Assembly: GCA_964415295.1 (NCBI GenBank)
Contig: CAYPYN010000002.1
Span: 124,001 to 188,000 of the forward strand
Direction of reading: 5' to 3'
Origin: SB21 sp964415295
GTDB taxonomy: Bacteria; CLD3; SB21
DNA length: 64,000 bases
Within the stretch, counting starts at the first letter, position 1. Each line of letters opens with the position of its first letter. The position numbers were made by a program, and so were the translations under genes. Of this stretch, positions 52,089-61,297 are shown piece after piece. Under the pieces are notes generated by a model. The model did no database searches. It was not told where the DNA came from and saw only the letters and a program-made list of their open reading frames with translations.

Positions 52089-54275
52089 TTAGATATCAAC
52101 TTTTCGCGAAAGGCTCAGCCGTATGTTTACGTTTCGGCTCTCGTTTGGTTTCAGAAAAATCCGCCAATGCGGGAAAAGGCAGGATTGCTGATACACGCGT
52201 TCAAATCCTTCCTCGGAAAGGGAAATCGTTTCCACCGGGTAACGCCATACATCCGCTGGTGTCTCCATTTGAAGGTTAAGATGAACGCTGAGCCAACGAT
52301 CGATCATGCCCATTTCTGCAACATGCCCATGAGTACCCTGACTTGCCAGACGGCGGTCGGATAAGGATTGACCTTCAATATAATAATAGCGGTCATCCGC
52401 GTTCCCGGCAAGCATGGTCAGATTCAATTCTGTACCAAACAAGACTTCGAAAGATCTCTGGCCTCGGTTCAACAGGGAATAATCCATGGTAATCTCCGAC
52501 GAACCCGGAACGACCGACAACGTCTTCCTCATTTCTAAAGGAACAGGTCCGTTACCTGCTCGAACAAATTCGAATCGAATCATATGCTGGTCGGACAGAT
52601 CGTTTACGTGGAACGGTCTTTCGATGAAATCGCCCCACTCTTCAAAATTTCCTTTATTGAACTCCTCCAACGTCGTCTGAACCGGAATCACATGCTCAAG
52701 AAAACTCTGGCGGGTATATTTATCGTAAATCAAATATTCGTGTAAATTCTTTTCTTTGGACATTACGAGGTCGTGGATGCTGGCGATCTCGTTACTCTTC
52801 TTCTGAGTTTCATCATTTACAGATGTCCTGCCGGCTTCAACCAGTTTTTGATGATAACCCTCCTCCCGCCGCGTCATTGTATCGCCGAGATTGATCGGTA
52901 CGTCTTTATAGGATAATTCAAAAATTCCGGCGCCGTGTTCGGGATCAACATAAATATCCATGGCTTTGGTCTCGATTAACACCTCCTCGCGGCCGTTGGC
53001 ATCATAATCGTTATGCTCAACGAGACGCCAGTCCGCCCGATCGCCGTGTTCGATCACATCCACAAAATTTTCGCATAGCAGCATTTCTTTGTACATGGCA
53101 TAACGGATATTGTTGAGATAAATTCCGCCGAAAACGCCGTGCCAGTAAGGGCAATTGCATTGAGACGCCCACAGGTGGTCCTGCGCTTTTTCAAGCAATA
53201 CGGCCTTTTCTTCTGCCGAAGACTGAGCTTCGCCGCTCAGAACGGCTTTGAGCATCTGTATCCGCCGGCTCAAACGGAGCATTTTCTTATGCATCCGATT
53301 GGCCTCCGGATATTTGACCGAAAAATTACGCCAGAAACCGCCGCGCACGAAAATGCCATACGCATCAAAGAGTTTATTTTCTTTCAGAGTTTCTTCGAAG
53401 GATTCGTAAGCCTTGAAACTTTCGACCGGTAGCGCCCAATGCTGCATCTCACTGTAGGATGAGGTCGGGATATAAACGCGGCCGGCCGGTTTGACCTTCC
53501 GAAGCGCTTCTGAAAAATGCATGAGGCGTATCCAATCCTTATTCTCTTCCAGGAGCGTAAAAAACTTTTCCAACCAGCGATCCTCGTAGACGTGCTTGTA
53601 GGTTTCAGGCCATATTCCGAATTTTTCTCCGTCATCCGCAAAAACAGCTAACCGGTCCCCGTCTTCGGTGGCCAGTCCCTTTAGATATTCAATCGTCTTT
53701 TCCGGCTCACGAAAAGGAATCGTATACCGTAAGGTCTTGCTGATAGGAAACACATCTATCTTGTAACCTTCTTCTTCGGTCACGAAATAGCCATTAAGCT
53801 CGTCCTCCTGCAGACCGGTGTATTTGAAATGCGTATCGTCAAGGATCACGTAGCGCATCGAAGCCTGATGGATCGGCTTAGGAAGATGCGGTTCCCAAAC
53901 CCTTTCTGCGATCCACATGCCCTGGGGTTTCGCGCCCAATTTTTGCTCGCAATAGGCGCTGAGTTTTTTTATCTGCCCGAGTTTGTCATGATCCGGGATC
54001 ACGGCCATGATCGGTTCGTAAAATCCGCCGCCGATAACTTCCACCTGACCGGACGCAATCATGACGCGAAGTCTTTCCAGAAACTCCGGGTACGTGCGAT
54101 CGATCCAATCCAGCAGAACGCCCGTGAAGTGCATACCAACTTTAACGGACGGAAACCGGCTCAGCATCGACAGAAAGGGATCGTAGGCCTTACGATAGGC
54201 TTCTTCGAATACAAAATCAAAATTACCGACCGGCTGATGATTGTGAATACCGATGATGAAGTTTATTGTTTTCAA
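52089..54275 (-). CDS. GH57 family 4-alpha-glucanotransferase / amylase
   Basis: 728 residues. IGIHNHQPVGNFD opens the GH57 barrel. Glu124 (WIAERVWEP) is the nucleophile and Asp214 (FADDGEKFG) the acid/base, matching the Thermococcus litoralis glucanotransferase (Glu123, Asp214). The C-terminal half fits the DUF1925/DUF1926 beta domains of that enzyme. It is cytoplasmic and rearranges maltodextrins or glycogen. It lies 11 bases after ftsY, in the envelope gene tract. Confidence 0.93.
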   Translation of the reverse strand: MKTINFIIGIHNHQPVGNFDFVFEEAYRKAYDPFLSMLSRFPSVKVGMHFTGVLLDWIDRTYPEFLERLRVMIASGQVEVIGGGFYEPIMAVIPDHDKLGQIKKLSAYCEQKLGAKPQGMWIAERVWEPHLPKPIHQASMRYVILDDTHFKYTGLQEDELNGYFVTEEEGYKIDVFPISKTLRYTIPFREPEKTIEYLKGLATEDGDRLAVFADDGEKFGIWPETYKHVYEDRWLEKFFTLLEENKDWIRLMHFSEALRKVKPAGRVYIPTSSYSEMQHWALPVESFKAYESFEETLKENKLFDAYGIFVRGGFWRNFSVKYPEANRMHKKMLRLSRRIQMLKAVLSGEAQSSAEEKAVLLEKAQDHLWASQCNCPYWHGVFGGIYLNNIRYAMYKEMLLCENFVDVIEHGDRADWRLVEHNDYDANGREEVLIETKAMDIYVDPEHGAGIFELSYKDVPINLGDTMTRREEGYHQKLVEAGRTSVNDETQKKSNEIASIHDLVMSKEKNLHEYLIYDKYTRQSFLEHVIPVQTTLEEFNKGNFEEWGDFIERPFHVNDLSDQHMIRFEFVRAGNGPVPLEMRKTLSVVPGSSEITMDYSLLNRGQRSFEVLFGTELNLTMLAGNADDRYYYIEGQSLSDRRLASQGTHGHVAEMGMIDRWLSVHLNLQMETPADVWRYPVETISLSEEGFERVYQQSCLFPHWRIFLKPNESRNVNIRLSLSRKVDI

Positions 54276-54286
54276 CCTGCGACCCT

Positions 54287-55207
54287 TTATTCTACAATGG
54301 CTTTGACAAATTCGTGCGGATCAAATTCTTCCAGATCTTCCATGCCTTCGCCGATTCCGATATAATAGACGGGTAAGCGGATATCCTGCTGAATGGCCAG
54401 AACCACTCCGCCCTTGGCCGTCCCGTCCAGTTTGGTCATGATCAATCCGGTGATCTGCGCCGTTTGAGAAAACTGCTTGGCCTGCTGAATGGCATTCTGG
54501 CCCGTTGTTCCGTCGAGTACGAGCAAGGTTTCGTGCGGAGCCTGAGGTATCTGTTTCTCGATCACGCGCCGGATCTTCTTCAATTCTTCCATCAGATTGA
54601 TCTTGGTGTGAAGACGGCCCGCGGTATCGATCAATACGACGTCAAACCCGGCGGACCGGGCTTTGCCGAGCGCATCGAAAACGACCGAAGCCGGATCGGA
54701 ACCTTCGGCCTGGCGGATGATCTCCACGGAGGAGCGCTGAGCCCAGATCTCCAATTGTCCGCCGGCGGCGGCGCGAAAGGTATCGCCCGCTACGAGCAAT
54801 ACTTTACGTCCGGTTCGCGCGAACCGATGAGCCAGTTTTCCGATGGTGGTGGTCTTACCGGTACCGTTAACGCCTACGATCAGAATGACAAACGGGTGAT
54901 GGTCGGACAGTCTTTTTTCGATCGAAACGGAATCGGAAACCACGATCATCTTTTCGATCTCTTCCTCCAACATTTGGTAGATGACGGAGGTGTCGGCCGT
55001 TATTTCTTTTTTTACACGCTGACGAATTTTGTCCAGGATCTTATGCGACGTCGCAACGCCTATATCGGCCGTGATCAGAATCTCTTCGATCTGCTCCAGC
55101 AGCGCATCGTCGATACCGGTTCGCCCCTGTAAAACGGTCGAAAGACGGCCGAAAAGATTATTCCTCGTTTTCGTGAGTCGTTGTTTTAAGATATCAAGCA
55201 TGGACAT
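54287..55207 (-). CDS. ftsY: signal recognition particle receptor FtsY
   Basis: 306 residues from the ATG at 55207 (MSMLDILKQRLTK), with GGGG about seven bases upstream. An earlier GTG at 55243 would overlap the VanZ gene and is less likely. The NG domain has GVNGTGKTTT (G1), DTFRAAAGGQL, DTAGRLHT and TKLDGTAKGG. FtsY docks SRP and nascent membrane proteins at the Sec translocon. The acidic A domain is very short, as in many non-proteobacteria. Confidence 0.96.
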   Translation of the reverse strand: MSMLDILKQRLTKTRNNLFGRLSTVLQGRTGIDDALLEQIEEILITADIGVATSHKILDKIRQRVKKEITADTSVIYQMLEEEIEKMIVVSDSVSIEKRLSDHHPFVILIVGVNGTGKTTTIGKLAHRFARTGRKVLLVAGDTFRAAAGGQLEIWAQRSSVEIIRQAEGSDPASVVFDALGKARSAGFDVVLIDTAGRLHTKINLMEELKKIRRVIEKQIPQAPHETLLVLDGTTGQNAIQQAKQFSQTAQITGLIMTKLDGTAKGGVVLAIQQDIRLPVYYIGIGEGMEDLEEFDPHEFVKAIVE

Positions 55208-55224
55208 GAATGAACCCCAGACCC

Positions 55225-55596
55225 CTATTTTCTGATAAACCACACATAAGAGTGAATCATGATTATTCCGATCGCATCGGCCATAAGGTCAAAAGCAGAA
55301 GCTTGCCGGTTGGGCACGTACATCTGATGGAACTCGTCGGAAAGAGCATATACCAAGCAGAAGACTAAACTCCACGTGACGGCCCACCTTCGGCTTCTTT
55401 GCCACACCTGTCCGTAATGAGCGAAGGCGCGTGAAGAAAAAAAAGCCAAAATTCCGAAAACCGCACTGTGAATCAATTTATCCGCTGACCACATATCCAG
55501 CGGAGGCAGGGACGTACCTGGTATCGACGACGAAATGAAAATCAGTGCGCACCACCCTATCAATGGAAGAAAGAAATTTATCTGCAGTTGAGACAT
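55225..55596 (-). CDS. VanZ family membrane protein
   Basis: 123 residues with three to four membrane helices. SADKLIHSAVFGILAFF and YALSDEFHQMYVPNRQASAFD are the family motif (DK..H and SDE..Q). VanZ proteins affect resistance to teicoplanin in Gram-positives; here the role is unknown. It lies between bamA and ftsY. Confidence 0.9.
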   Translation of the reverse strand: MSQLQINFFLPLIGWCALIFISSSIPGTSLPPLDMWSADKLIHSAVFGILAFFSSRAFAHYGQVWQRSRRWAVTWSLVFCLVYALSDEFHQMYVPNRQASAFDLMADAIGIIMIHSYVWFIRK

Positions 55597-55624
55597 GGCA
55601 TTAATTGAAAAAGACCAAATCAGC

Positions 55625-58036
55625 CTAAAAGGCCTGACCCAAAGTGATCTGGAAAGCGATAGGCGAAATCAGTTTGGCGCCTTTACGGGTGATCGTGCGG
55701 ATCTGCTGGGTATCCACGTCGCGCACTTTGAGTTTCTGGATGTTGATCAACTTGTATCCCACGTCAATACGGATTGGACCAATCAGCGACCGTATTCTGG
55801 TTCCGAGACCTGTAGCGCCTACAGGTTTGGACGGAATATCTTTGCTGAAGTTCTTGAAATTATATTCGGTCCAAACGTTGCCGTAGTCGAAGAATGCGGC
55901 GAGGTCCATACCGCTGATAACATCGTTGGGATTGCGCGACACGTACAGGTTGTAGCGGAACTCGATGCTTGTTTCAATAATGCTGTTACCGCCGAGAAAG
56001 GTCAGTCTTGGACCGCCGGACGTATCTTCCTCGATGACTCCTAATTCTTTAATGCCCCATCCGCGGATACTGTTGGGACCGCCTCCGTAGAACTGTTCGC
56101 TGACCGGTATCTGCGTTTTGGTTTGTCCCACATAATACGGGATATCGGTACCGAGCCGAAATCGAAGGGCCAAGGTCATGCGTTTGGTCAGGCCGACGTA
56201 TTTTCTGTTATCAAAATTCAGTTTAAGATACTTGAGGTCCGACGGCAGCAGAAATCCGGCAAAATCGCTGTTGGCATAGACCAGAAAGCCCGTATTGGGA
56301 TAGAAGAAATCGTTGCTGCTGTTGAATGTGAATCCGAGTCTCGAATTGGTCGTGAAGAAGTTCTTGTCGGTATTGTCGCTGGCCTCTGTCCGGAGAAGGA
56401 TCTTCCTGGTAAACGCCAGCGGCGTCAGGTTCATGCTCAATTGCCGCGTAAGCTGTCGGATGAAGGTCGGTGAGACTTCGTAGTTGAGTTCGTCGAACGC
56501 TTTGGTATTATTCCTTTCGCCCGACAGCGTGATCAAAAGGTCATTTTCCGCATCTTTGGTGAACGGCAGAACAAAAGACGGCTGACGAAAGGCGATCTTG
56601 CCCTGCATGTAATTGGCAAAATACCGGTCGGCAACGAATCCTTTACTCACCTTTCCGGTGACTTCCAGTTTACGCGCTCCGCCCATGAAATTGCGGCTCT
56701 GCCACGTAACCTGCAAAGCGAGGAAAGGAAGATTGCTGAGTCCCCGTCTCTGGTCGGCCGGAAGATCGGTGAAGTCCGTCGTAATACCGAAACCGGGTTT
56801 GATGATCTTTTCTTTTCTTTCATTAACGGCCATGGTGATATTCAGCGTATCCACCGGAATACCGTATACTTCGAGATCCAGATCCTTGCCAACGAGACGG
56901 TTATCGGATTTCTGCTTGATCGAATCCAGTTTGAGGGCCAATTCTCCTCTCGAGGAAACCGTAGCGGAGTCGATATGACCGCGCTTTTTGTTGAGAATCG
57001 GTTTGACGGAGCGGAACACGCTGAGCCCGTTGATCTGGCCGACGCTGAGACCAAGTTTGTCGGGATCGAACGGACGCCCTTCTTTGTAGCGCACCTTCAG
57101 CAGGACTACGTTGTCGTCCACGATCTTTTTGGTGGTGTCCACGGGCGTTTTATCATTCGGCCCTTTGTAATAATTGCCCGCGACATCGGTTTTGCCGAAG
57201 ACGGTGTAGCGGCCCGGCAATACGGTATATTCAACCCTTACTTTTCGCGGTTCGCCGGCCACCGTATCGATCCGTTCGGATACCTCCGCCGAAAAGTATC
57301 CGTGTTGTCCGAAAATCTTCTGTATCGTGGTCTTGTCGAGATCGATATTTTCTCGTGCCAGGATGTCCCCTTTCTGGACAATGAGTTGGGACACGATCTT
57401 CCTGGGTTCCAGATCCCCTTTAGGGTCGACGATCGGAATCGACGAAACGACTTTGATCCCGGGATCCGCTTCGAGTTCCGTCGGCTTTCCTTCATGGATG
57501 TATATCTTGACCAGGATCTTTCTGCGGTCTTTGCTTAATCTGGCTTTATAACGAACGATCTTGGCGTCAAAATAACCTTGTTCTTCGTACAGCGACCGGA
57601 TCAAGCGCAGATCCTCCGCGAGAATTTCATTGACGAAGAAATAACGGTTGGATCCGAGCTCCGGATCAATAAAAGTCAAAGTCACGATGCGCGTTAGGTT
57701 ATTGACAAACCAATAACCGGCCCTTGCGAAGAACCCGAGCTCCCTGTCCTCTTCTTCCCCAACTTTGAGAGAGAGATTCAGCGTCGCATCGTCGAAGACT
57801 TTCAATCCTTTCTTTTTGCCGCGTTCATCCACACCTTCAAATTCGTATTCCTTTCCGTCCACAAAAACGCTGTCCTCATAGAGCGGAAGGGAATCGATCC
57901 AGATACCGGAAGAATCGTTATACTCCTCACGGAATCGTTCCTGCGCCTTTTCCGACTGCGCGGAAACAGCAAAAGGGACCGCCAGAAGGAGAATCCCCGA
58001 GAATAGAAACGTGAGATATGGCAATGGACAACGCAT
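55625..58036 (-). CDS. bamA: outer-membrane assembly protein BamA (Omp85)
   Basis: 803 residues: signal peptide (about 1-26, ending SAQ), POTRA repeats (about 115-390) and a C-terminal 16-strand barrel ending in Phe (TLGQAF). GPNSIRGWG is the lid-loop motif (usually VRGF/Y). It inserts barrel proteins into the outer membrane with BamD (15.7 kb). A TamA-like relative cannot be fully excluded, but BamD in the same genome supports BamA. It follows the EutN gene by 9 bases. Confidence 0.88.
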   Translation of the reverse strand: MRCPLPYLTFLFSGILLLAVPFAVSAQSEKAQERFREEYNDSSGIWIDSLPLYEDSVFVDGKEYEFEGVDERGKKKGLKVFDDATLNLSLKVGEEEDRELGFFARAGYWFVNNLTRIVTLTFIDPELGSNRYFFVNEILAEDLRLIRSLYEEQGYFDAKIVRYKARLSKDRRKILVKIYIHEGKPTELEADPGIKVVSSIPIVDPKGDLEPRKIVSQLIVQKGDILARENIDLDKTTIQKIFGQHGYFSAEVSERIDTVAGEPRKVRVEYTVLPGRYTVFGKTDVAGNYYKGPNDKTPVDTTKKIVDDNVVLLKVRYKEGRPFDPDKLGLSVGQINGLSVFRSVKPILNKKRGHIDSATVSSRGELALKLDSIKQKSDNRLVGKDLDLEVYGIPVDTLNITMAVNERKEKIIKPGFGITTDFTDLPADQRRGLSNLPFLALQVTWQSRNFMGGARKLEVTGKVSKGFVADRYFANYMQGKIAFRQPSFVLPFTKDAENDLLITLSGERNNTKAFDELNYEVSPTFIRQLTRQLSMNLTPLAFTRKILLRTEASDNTDKNFFTTNSRLGFTFNSSNDFFYPNTGFLVYANSDFAGFLLPSDLKYLKLNFDNRKYVGLTKRMTLALRFRLGTDIPYYVGQTKTQIPVSEQFYGGGPNSIRGWGIKELGVIEEDTSGGPRLTFLGGNSIIETSIEFRYNLYVSRNPNDVISGMDLAAFFDYGNVWTEYNFKNFSKDIPSKPVGATGLGTRIRSLIGPIRIDVGYKLINIQKLKVRDVDTQQIRTITRKGAKLISPIAFQITLGQAF

Positions 58037-58045
58037 GGATGGATG

Positions 58046-58387
58046 TTAAGGGATTTTTTTACCGGGAGGAAGTTCCTGCTGAAGTTTCTCGACCGAAAGA
58101 CCGTTAAGAAGTTTTTCGTCCACTTCGATCTCATCGACAATTCCGATCACGGCCGCTTCGATGGATAGTTCATTTGGACGGTCGGTCAATGCCCTGCGAG
58201 CCGCATGTCCGTAGGAACAAATAACCAGTTCGCCGATCCCTGCCCCCAGCGTATCGGCGGCCACCACCACGTTCGTATTGGGAGCCTTATCGATATTGAC
58301 CGGATGAATGAGGAGGAAACGCAATGATTTGACATTGTCCACTTTTTTGGTAGCCCAAACCGTTCCTACCACGCGACCAATGAACAT
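58046..58387 (-). CDS. EutN/CcmL-type microcompartment vertex protein (BMC-P)
   Basis: 113 residues, slightly longer than the usual 90-100. MFIGRVVGTVWATKK, then VVAADTLGAGIGELVI, then AAVIGIVDEIEV are the three conserved segments of the EutN/CcmL pentamer that caps microcompartment corners. The last 20 residues (LQQELPPGKKIP) are an extension. No shell hexamer (BMC-H) or cargo enzyme is encoded nearby. It lies between the VTE5/VTE6 fusion (30 bases) and bamA (9 bases), so it is probably co-transcribed with envelope genes. Confidence 0.92.
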   Translation of the reverse strand: MFIGRVVGTVWATKKVDNVKSLRFLLIHPVNIDKAPNTNVVVAADTLGAGIGELVICSYGHAARRALTDRPNELSIEAAVIGIVDEIEVDEKLLNGLSVEKLQQELPPGKKIP

Positions 58388-58417
58388 ATCCGATTCCTGA
58401 ATTAAACGAAATTACTT

Positions 58418-59923
58418 CTAAAATACGATCGTATACACCGCGAGTCCGCCCGCCAGACCGCAGATCATATTGACGCGGTCGTTGTGAAAGAACTCCCACC
58501 CGCGAACGAGCGTCGTGACCTTTTCGCAGTGCACGCGGCGTTCCGTGATCTTGCCGCAAAGATCGCACAAGTACTGCGACTGCAGAGTAGCGCCGAGCAA
58601 ACTATCCACGAGGCTTCCTGCCACGCCCGACAAGATAATCCAAAAAAAATTCATCTCCAATGAACTTTTGAAAAATAACTCCGGGTTGACCAGGTATCCG
58701 CTGAGAGCGATGCAGAAAGCACCGAGCGCGCCTCCCAGGGTTCCAGCCAGCGATATCCCGCCGGATGTTCCGGGCTCTACTTTTTTCAGCGTTAGAATAC
58801 TCCTCGGCGTGGATTTGAAATAGACGCCGATCTCGGTGGCCCACGTATCGCTCGTCACAGCCGCCAGAATACCCAGGAACACCGGGTACCAATTGGCATG
58901 CGGAAAGTAATAGGCGGCCACGATAATAATCCCGGCCAATCCGCCATTGGCTATAACCTGTGCGGCATCGCGGGTACTGCTTTTCTCAAAGACCAGATCG
59001 AATTTTTTCTTCCGGCGCTTTCCCATTTTGGAAAGAAGGCTTGACGAGACAAAGAATGTCATGATCGGTGTGGCCCATACCCAACCGCCGAGACCGAAGA
59101 TCAGCGTTCCGAGCACGAACGCGGTCACCGAACCGCCGGCATTGAGGAAGCGAAGGTAATAGGATAATACGGCGGTAACAGCGGAAAGAACGGCCGCCAG
59201 AACGAATTGCGACGCAAACGTCTCCGGTGAACCCGTCATGATCTGGACAACCAGCGCGACGCTCAACGGGATGGTCAGATTATCCGATCCTTTTGCCGAT
59301 ACGGCCTCTGCCGCGGTGGCCATCAGGGCGCCTGTAAAAGCGGTCAACAAGGCGGTACGGCCTGACCAGACCAGTATGTCCCATCGGTCCAGAAAATAGA
59401 ATGAGGCTAAAATGACGAAAAAAGAAACGACAAACATCCCGAAGGAACCTTCGAGGCTTTTGCTATCCCCGGTGAGATTGTAGGCGTGCGGCCGTGTAAA
59501 GCGCGTGCCGACCAACGCGGCCGATGCATCACCGAGCGCCAGCACCAGCATGGAGATCATCAGCGCCGCCTTGTTATTCTCCCAGCACAGTAACGTCAGG
59601 ATCGTGAACGCCAGCGGATACCAAGCCGTACCGTACGTGGGCCGTCCGGTTCCGTGGATACCTTTGAGCCAGTGAAAGCGGACCGCGAAAAAATTGAAAA
59701 CGGTAAAAAAGGCCCCGAGCGCTGCCGCGGGCAGCGGAGACACCAGGAAAAGCGGCGCGGCAAAAACGAGAAGACCGGTTCCGATATGGGTGATCTTTCG
59801 GGTAACCTCGCCGGACCATTTAAATCGGCGGCGGATCAGTTCCACCGCGGTCAGCAGCGTACCCAGGATCAGAAAGGCCGACAGTCCGTAGAACCAGTCG
59901 CGGGATGAAGTAGATTCAAGCAT
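58418..59923 (-). CDS. VTE5-like/DUF92 (VTE6-like) fusion, probable polyprenol and polyprenyl-phosphate kinase
   Basis: 501 residues, strongly membrane-embedded. The N-terminal half (1-235) has RKITHIGTG (42-50), ALGDASAALVG and KSLEGS (155-160), the motifs of the DGK1/VTE5/SEC59 family of CTP-dependent lipid kinases. The C-terminal half (255-501) is DUF92/TMEM19: NAGGS (261-265), QVIANGG (322-328), SDTWATEIG (358-366), PGTSGGIS and GSLVDSLLG, ending with a CDLCGK and HCEK cysteine group. In plants, VTE5 makes phytyl phosphate and VTE6 (DUF92) makes phytyl diphosphate. One protein could do both steps on a prenyl alcohol. It heads the tract with eutN and bamA. Confidence 0.88.
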   Translation of the reverse strand: MLESTSSRDWFYGLSAFLILGTLLTAVELIRRRFKWSGEVTRKITHIGTGLLVFAAPLFLVSPLPAAALGAFFTVFNFFAVRFHWLKGIHGTGRPTYGTAWYPLAFTILTLLCWENNKAALMISMLVLALGDASAALVGTRFTRPHAYNLTGDSKSLEGSFGMFVVSFFVILASFYFLDRWDILVWSGRTALLTAFTGALMATAAEAVSAKGSDNLTIPLSVALVVQIMTGSPETFASQFVLAAVLSAVTAVLSYYLRFLNAGGSVTAFVLGTLIFGLGGWVWATPIMTFFVSSSLLSKMGKRRKKKFDLVFEKSSTRDAAQVIANGGLAGIIIVAAYYFPHANWYPVFLGILAAVTSDTWATEIGVYFKSTPRSILTLKKVEPGTSGGISLAGTLGGALGAFCIALSGYLVNPELFFKSSLEMNFFWIILSGVAGSLVDSLLGATLQSQYLCDLCGKITERRVHCEKVTTLVRGWEFFHNDRVNMICGLAGGLAVYTIVF

Positions 59924-60043
59924 GATTCTTGACTTGGAGTATGGGTCGATTTGCTTCTTTCGGAAGCGCGGATCTTAACAGGTAAACCGTCATTGGGCAA
60001 AACTTCAAAAGGACATATACCGACACGGGCGCATGGATCCGGG

Positions 60044-61183
60044 TCATACGTTATCGAGCGCGCTCCTAATGTCACCGATCAGGTCGTCGCCGTCCTCACA
60101 GCCGACCGATAGACGCACTAGGCCGTCGGTCAAACCGAGTTTCAGGCGGTCTTCCAGCGGAACCGATCCGTGCGTCATGCTTGCAGGATGGCATATCAGA
60201 CTTTCTACGCCACCGAGACTTTCCGCAAGGGCGAATATCTTCACATGCCGGAGCAGATTCTTGCCGTTTTCCAGCGAACCTAATTCTATCGAGATCATGC
60301 CGCCAAAACCGCTCATTTGTTTCTTGGCCAACTCGTGCTGCGGATGCGAAACCAGTCCGGGATAATAGACCTTCTTGACTTTGGGATGACTGTTAAGAAA
60401 ATGGGCCATTTGTATCGCATTCTCGTTGTGCTGGCGCATACGCAGGGCAAGTGTTTTGGTCGAGCGCATCACAAGCCAGCAGTCAAAGGGCGACGGTACT
60501 CCGCCGATCGCATTCTGTAGGAAACGCAGCTTATCGTGAATGTCCTGACCGTTGGTTACGACGATGCCGCCGATCACGTCGCTGTGTCCGTTGATATACT
60601 TGGTGGTACTGTGCAATACGATGTCGATACCGAATTCCAGCGGCCTTTGAAAATACGGGCTCATGAATGTGTTATCCACAACGGTGATCAATGATTGCTT
60701 CTTACCTATCTCTGCCACCGCATTAAGGTCCGTGATCGTCAACATCGGGTTGGTCGGCGTTTCCACGTAAATCATTTTCGTGTCTTTAGTGATCGCCGAC
60801 CGGATGTTCTTTATATCCGAGGTATCCACCCAGGAAAAGGTCAGACCGTATCGGCGCATGATCTTGTCGAAGAAACGGAAGGTGCCGCCGTAAACATTAT
60901 TGGACACGATCACATGATCGCCGGAGCTCAGAAGTCCGGCGATGGCCTGGATGGCCGACATACCGCTGGAGAAGGCCAGTCCGAATTTGCCTTTTTCGAG
61001 CGCCGCGATATTGTTCTCCAAAGCCACGCGTGTGGGATTGATCGTTCGGCCGTAGTCGAAGCCTTTACTGACGCCTAACTCCTCCTGCGCGTAAGTGGAA
61101 GTCTGGTAGATCGGAGTGATCACGGCGCCGGTGGTTGGATCGGCAGTCTGTCCGGCATGTATGGAATCCGTTAAAAAACCCAT
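60044..61183 (-). CDS. PLP-dependent cystathionine gamma-lyase/synthase
   Basis: 379 residues of the Cys/Met metabolism PLP family. Lys195 (LHSTTKYINGHSD) binds PLP, and PIYQTSTYAQ and GFDYGRTINPTR are typical. With cystathionine beta-synthase just upstream it likely makes cysteine from homocysteine by reverse transsulfuration (gamma-lyase). The synthase activity cannot be ruled out by sequence. It lies 114 bases after the beta-synthase gene. Confidence 0.92.
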   Translation of the reverse strand: MGFLTDSIHAGQTADPTTGAVITPIYQTSTYAQEELGVSKGFDYGRTINPTRVALENNIAALEKGKFGLAFSSGMSAIQAIAGLLSSGDHVIVSNNVYGGTFRFFDKIMRRYGLTFSWVDTSDIKNIRSAITKDTKMIYVETPTNPMLTITDLNAVAEIGKKQSLITVVDNTFMSPYFQRPLEFGIDIVLHSTTKYINGHSDVIGGIVVTNGQDIHDKLRFLQNAIGGVPSPFDCWLVMRSTKTLALRMRQHNENAIQMAHFLNSHPKVKKVYYPGLVSHPQHELAKKQMSGFGGMISIELGSLENGKNLLRHVKIFALAESLGGVESLICHPASMTHGSVPLEDRLKLGLTDGLVRLSVGCEDGDDLIGDIRSALDNV

Positions 61184-61297
61184 TTCAAATATCCCTATTA
61201 TTTTACGTTTCTAGATAACCGCCAAGCTCGCTAAGACCGCAAAGTTTTTTTCGATTTTTTTTGCGCCCTTTGAGCCCTGCAGTTTTATATTTTTTAA

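Noticed and set aside
50969..52279. 436-residue plus-strand frame opposite the S41 protease and GH57 genes
   Set aside because: It spans two well-supported minus-strand genes and has no sign of a real start or domain, so it is an antisense shadow.
55208..55243. GTG start extending FtsY by 12 residues
   Set aside because: It would overlap the VanZ stop and lacks a ribosome binding site; the ATG at 55207 has one.
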